Positions 61,260-64,000 of a stretch of DNA of 64,000 nt are shown here, piece by piece (the stretch's first letter is position 1; each line of letters opens with the position of its first letter). Position numbers and translations under genes: made by a program. The notes beneath the pieces were generated by a model. That model had not been told where the DNA came from. It made no database searches and was given only the letters and a program-made list of their open reading frames with translations. This DNA is from Spirosoma spitsbergense DSM 19989 (GTDB lineage: Bacteria > Bacteroidota > Bacteroidia > Cytophagales > Spirosomataceae), in contig NZ_KB893388.1 of the NCBI RefSeq assembly GCF_000374085.1, positions 62,001 to 126,000 of the forward strand, given 5' to 3'.

Positions 61260-62192
61260 TTATAAGGTGGGTAGTACAACCCAGTAAAACGTAACAACCC
61301 GCCGTCGGCGGTCGTTGGCGGCCAAACGGTCCGACATGCCACGTGGGATAGCTTCGCCCCGGCCCAGCACCGTTACACTGATGTCGAGTAAGTTGGCATT
61401 GGCTTGTTTTTTGGTGTCGATAAGGGATTCTAACAGGCTTTTTACGGCACTGGCCCGCAGTTCGGAAAGTTTCTGGTTCAGGTCGCTGCTGCTGGGATTG
61501 GCCACATTATCCTGTTGTTGCAGGTGCTGAACCAGATCCCGGTACAGGCGGCTACCCGGTTCTACGGGCGTGGCATCGGAGTAGCCCGTAACAATTATTT
61601 CACCTTTCAGACTTTTGAATGACTCTTTATACTTATCGGCAAACGTGAACAGTTTTTCCACGATGGGCCGGAAAAGTCGCTGCCCCTCTTTCACCTGTTC
61701 GGGTATCAGATGGTACTCGCCGGGCCGAAACAACGCTCCAATCTCCGATTTGCTGTAGGTTTCGCTACCCAGAAAATCAACGATGACTTCGGTTTTCTTT
61801 TCCAGGATCCGCATTACCGCTGCTGATTGGGTAACAGCTTCATTCGCATTTTTAATTATTTCATTTTCAGTGGCTTTTATTTGCCCTGCACTGTAGGCTC
61901 CGACGTGTTCCAGCTGGCTCTGTAACTTTTGGGCCGTTGTGGCTAGCTGCGTTCGTTCGGTGCTGACGTAGGTCTGGATTTCTGCGTTGGCCGATGTAGC
62001 GATTTTCCCCTCCTGCTCGGCTTTTGTGGCCTGTTCTGATAGCTTGTCCAGCGCTCTGTTGGCACTTTCCTGCGATTGAAGAGCAGTCTGCAGGGCCAGA
62101 GATGCCCGTTTTACTGCCACTGTATTGCGCGAACACCCCGACAGGGACAGTAATAGGCCAGCGAGTAAAAATATAGGTATTAGTTTAGGCAT
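61260..62192 (-). CDS. OmpA-like lipoprotein with coiled coil
   Basis: 310 residues. Lipobox LLSLSGC (C near residue 20), a long helical coiled-coil stretch (about 30-130; LQTALQSQESANRALDKLSE), then a peptidoglycan-binding OmpA-type domain with GEIIVTGYSDATPV, LSELRASAVKSLLESL and LGRGEAIPRGMSD...NDRRRRV. It probably links the outer membrane to peptidoglycan or spans the periplasm. It starts 4 bases after the stop of the upstream pseudo-kinase-like gene. Confidence 0.85.
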   Translation of the reverse strand: MPKLIPIFLLAGLLLSLSGCSRNTVAVKRASLALQTALQSQESANRALDKLSEQATKAEQEGKIATSANAEIQTYVSTERTQLATTAQKLQSQLEHVGAYSAGQIKATENEIIKNANEAVTQSAAVMRILEKKTEVIVDFLGSETYSKSEIGALFRPGEYHLIPEQVKEGQRLFRPIVEKLFTFADKYKESFKSLKGEIIVTGYSDATPVEPGSRLYRDLVQHLQQQDNVANPSSSDLNQKLSELRASAVKSLLESLIDTKKQANANLLDISVTVLGRGEAIPRGMSDRLAANDRRRRVVTFYWVVLPTL

Positions 62193-62196
62193 GGTG

Positions 62197-63093
62197 TTAC
62201 TGGTTTATTTCTGGATCGTCAATGAACAGGGGTTCACGGGATTTTATCTTCTTCATAGGGACCGACTGCCGGACCATTGCTTTAGGGCGCACGTTCGCCA
62301 GCCGGTTTAGCCGTTCCCGCAAGTAGGGTAAAGGTTTTAGGGAGTAGGCTGTTCGATACCATTCCAGCGCGTATTTTTTAGAGGCCGGGTCGCCGTTTTG
62401 CTGATGAGCCAGAATCGACTGCGCCCCCCGGCCCACGCACATCGTGTAAATCGAATCGACAGTTCGTTCGCGACCCGGTGTTCGGCGAAGGATTTCAAAA
62501 GCCATTCGGGCATCGGCGAAAATGGCGGGGTGCTTTTCGGCTGGAATCTTTTCCAGCAGACTCAACAGACGCACAGCCTGGGAAGCCGAAGGAGACGCCA
62601 TTGCCGATGCTGACTTTGCTACGCGTTCGGCTAGGGCTGGAGCTGTAGTAACCAGCGTGGCCTGGGTAATCGTATCGGCAGGGTCTACGGTGGTAGCTGG
62701 GGTGAGCGAAGCGCGGAAAGCCCGCCCATAAGCCAGTATCGGCTTTCGGTAAAAATACCCAACCAGTACAATTGCCAGCAGGAGTATAGTGATCAGAACT
62801 GAACGCAGCCAGTTGCTATTGGGTACGGCTGGTGATAGGGGAGTACCCGATGGCCCGGCCGGAACAGGCGCCGAAGGGGGCGCAGTTGGCCCGGTCGGTA
62901 CGACTTTAATCGGTGGACGATTATCGTTGAACCACTCGACTTGCCCGTCGGCGTGGAGCCGGGCAATGAGCGGCTGCCCCGTTTGTCGGTCCTGCACTGC
63001 CCAAACCTGCTGCCCCATTTGCGGCTCGAAGGATAATTCTTCTTTGAGCACGAAGCGGTTTTGTAGTACCGTATTGGGGGTTAATCGCTGCAT
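62197..63093 (-). CDS. Membrane protein with kinase N-lobe-like start, unknown function
   Basis: 298 residues. The first 46 residues (LQNRFVLKEELSF; QQVWAVQDRQTGQPLIARL) follow the beta1-beta3 pattern of a Ser/Thr kinase N-lobe, but the glycine loop is absent and Arg45 replaces the VAIK lysine; no HRD or DFG follows. A Pro-rich linker leads to one membrane helix (SVLITILLLAIVLVGYFY) and a C-terminal helical TPR-like part (KYALEWYRTAYSLKPLPYLR). So it is probably a non-catalytic derivative, not a kinase. It belongs to the right-edge gene run. Confidence 0.68.
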   Translation of the reverse strand: MQRLTPNTVLQNRFVLKEELSFEPQMGQQVWAVQDRQTGQPLIARLHADGQVEWFNDNRPPIKVVPTGPTAPPSAPVPAGPSGTPLSPAVPNSNWLRSVLITILLLAIVLVGYFYRKPILAYGRAFRASLTPATTVDPADTITQATLVTTAPALAERVAKSASAMASPSASQAVRLLSLLEKIPAEKHPAIFADARMAFEILRRTPGRERTVDSIYTMCVGRGAQSILAHQQNGDPASKKYALEWYRTAYSLKPLPYLRERLNRLANVRPKAMVRQSVPMKKIKSREPLFIDDPEINQ

Positions 63094-63231
63094 GGTCTTT
63101 TTGTTTGGGCGGGCCTTACTACTACCTGTTCTTCAATGCGTACCTCGTCCCTATTATTATTCATCTTTCCTGCTTGATAGCCTGGGGCGGGTTTTGGTAA
63201 CAGATGTAGAGTGAAAAAGTATTGCAACTGT

Positions 63232-64000
63232 CTAGTGGCTATCGTTCGTCAGTAGTCCCCGTTCCTGGTATTTGCCTGCTAAAGCCCAATAGCCCAGGAA
63301 GAGCATAGCGAGGATAAACAGATAAAACGTCAGGGTCAAAAACTGTGATGCACTGGGTACGTTTTGCGCCATTTGCTGTGAAAGCCGGTTGGCCTGTGGA
63401 ATAAAACCGTCCAGAGTAGAACCAACGGCCCCCATAGTGGCTTTCGCCTTCGATAGCTGGGAGAAAATACTATTTTCGTCCATAAACGCGACAACTGTCC
63501 CCAGTACCATAACCCCGTAGCCCACCACAAACCAGCGCCACTTTAGCCCACCCGCGCTGGTAATCAGCATAACCAGCGCAGACAGTACCACCATACTACC
63601 CAACGAGCTGCTTTTGATGGAGTAGGTAAGCCCTGCCATTTGCCCTAGCGAGGTGGACGAATCATAACCGATAACGGCATACGGGCTTAGCACGGCGTAG
63701 AGAACGAGTAGGGTAGTCAGTACGGCAGGCCAGTTTGGCACTTTCCGGAGTACACTGCCTAACTCGACCGGAGGGGCTGGCGTACGGGGCAGGGGCGTTT
63801 TCCAGAAATCAGGCATCGGTTGCCCCGTAACTGGCGATGTATCGGGTAGCGGGGCTTCAGTGGCGTGTGTTTGAAAGCCAGTGGGTTGCTGCACAACTGG
63901 TTCGGCTGAAAGGCTGACCAGCGGTCGTACGATACTGCTTTGCCCACTGGCTGGATAGGGAGCCAGATAAGGAACGGGTGCCGGACTGTCTGGCTGATTA
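63232..64000 (-). CDS. Four-helix membrane protein with Pro-rich N-terminus, 5' end outside the window
   Basis: The frame from the stop at 63232 remains open up to the window edge (at least 255 residues), so the start is outside; the GTG at 63894 is internal. The visible N-terminal part is Pro/Ser-rich and presumably cytoplasmic. Four helices follow: VLTTLLVLYAVLSPYAVIGY, LGSMVVLSALVMLITSA, WFVVGYGVMVLGTVVAFM and LTLTFYLFILAMLFLGYWAL. No family recognised. It is 138 bases upstream of the pseudo-kinase-like gene on the same strand. Confidence 0.72.
   Translation of the reverse strand, partial: NQPDSPAPVPYLAPYPASGQSSIVRPLVSLSAEPVVQQPTGFQTHATEAPLPDTSPVTGQPMPDFWKTPLPRTPAPPVELGSVLRKVPNWPAVLTTLLVLYAVLSPYAVIGYDSSTSLGQMAGLTYSIKSSSLGSMVVLSALVMLITSAGGLKWRWFVVGYGVMVLGTVVAFMDENSIFSQLSKAKATMGAVGSTLDGFIPQANRLSQQMAQNVPSASQFLTLTFYLFILAMLFLGYWALAGKYQERGLLTNDSH

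Noticed and set aside
62197-63093. Active Ser/Thr kinase
   Set aside because: Only the first strands resemble a kinase; the catalytic lysine, HRD and DFG motifs are missing.
1-64000. tRNA, rRNA or known riboswitch
   Set aside because: Spacers were read for cloverleaf, rRNA and common riboswitch cores by eye; none was recognised. A covariance-model scan would be needed to exclude small ones.

Overview
The window looks like chromosomal DNA of a Bacteroidota bacterium of the order Cytophagales, probably close to Spirosoma; the genus is an inference. The pointers are a type IX secretion (T9SS) sorting domain at the C-terminus of a large repeat protein, a PorT-like barrel, a hybrid two-component system with a propeller sensor, NamZ/DUF1343, ECF sigma/anti-sigma pairs, two promoters of the Bacteroidota TAnnTTTG type, and moderately GC-rich coding DNA. 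No rRNA, tRNA, CRISPR array, transposase or phage gene was seen.

Layout. 1-6628: urease operon (end of ureB, ureC, ureE, ureF, ureG, ureD, then a UreH/nickel-type permease), interrupted between ureF and ureG by a GNAT acetyltransferase and an AT-richer Mrr-type restriction endonuclease. 6674-13432: purine-ring degradation. Uricase (minus strand) faces allantoinase, allantoate amidohydrolase, ureidoglycine aminohydrolase, OHCU decarboxylase and HIU hydrolase, followed by a DUF6986-type aldolase/citrate-lyase-like TIM barrel. Together they can take urate to ureidoglycolate and urea to ammonia. No recognised ureidoglycolate lyase or glyoxylate enzyme is present, which makes the DUF6986 gene the interesting one. 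13511-20324: PorT-like barrel, anti-sigma and ECF sigma factors, two small secreted proteins, an S9 prolyl oligopeptidase and a LolC/E-type permease. 20612-26137: a T9SS protein with plant-type leucine-rich repeats, a BNR-repeat protein and a methyltransferase.

26382-36659: an ECF sigma/anti-sigma pair on the plus strand meets, tail to tail, a compact run of eight minus-strand genes. In transcription order these encode an FHA protein with membrane segments and a zinc ribbon, a one-pass membrane protein with a Ca-type loop and poly-Asp tail, an FHA protein with an N-terminal zinc ribbon, a PP2C phosphatase, a caspase-like protease with an EF-hand-type loop, a Ser/Thr kinase with TPRs, a secreted TPR protein and a PKD/FN3/LamG lipoprotein. 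This is my best candidate for an undescribed system: a kinase/phosphatase/FHA circuit attached to a caspase-like protease and envelope components. A second run at the right edge (60100-64000) has similar parts: an OmpA-like lipoprotein, a membrane protein whose N-terminus resembles a degenerate kinase N-lobe, and a membrane protein that continues beyond the window.

37327-46254: NamZ muramidase, guaA, a cysteine desulfurase, and a coxG-coxS-coxL-coxM molybdenum hydroxylase set whose large subunit lacks the CO-dehydrogenase cysteine. 46515-56222: LytTR regulator, a 1383-residue hybrid two-component protein, an SRPBCC protein, a dicarboxylate/glutamate:cation symporter, an RDD protein and a NatA/NatB-like ABC exporter. 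56309-59251: a gluzincin-like metalloprotease/propeller/beta-barrel fusion.

The spacers carry many inverted repeats: strong hairpin terminators, a perfect 48-bp palindrome, a REP-like double hairpin, and an unusual 8-bp tandem repeat in inverted arrangement at two loci 16 kb apart.
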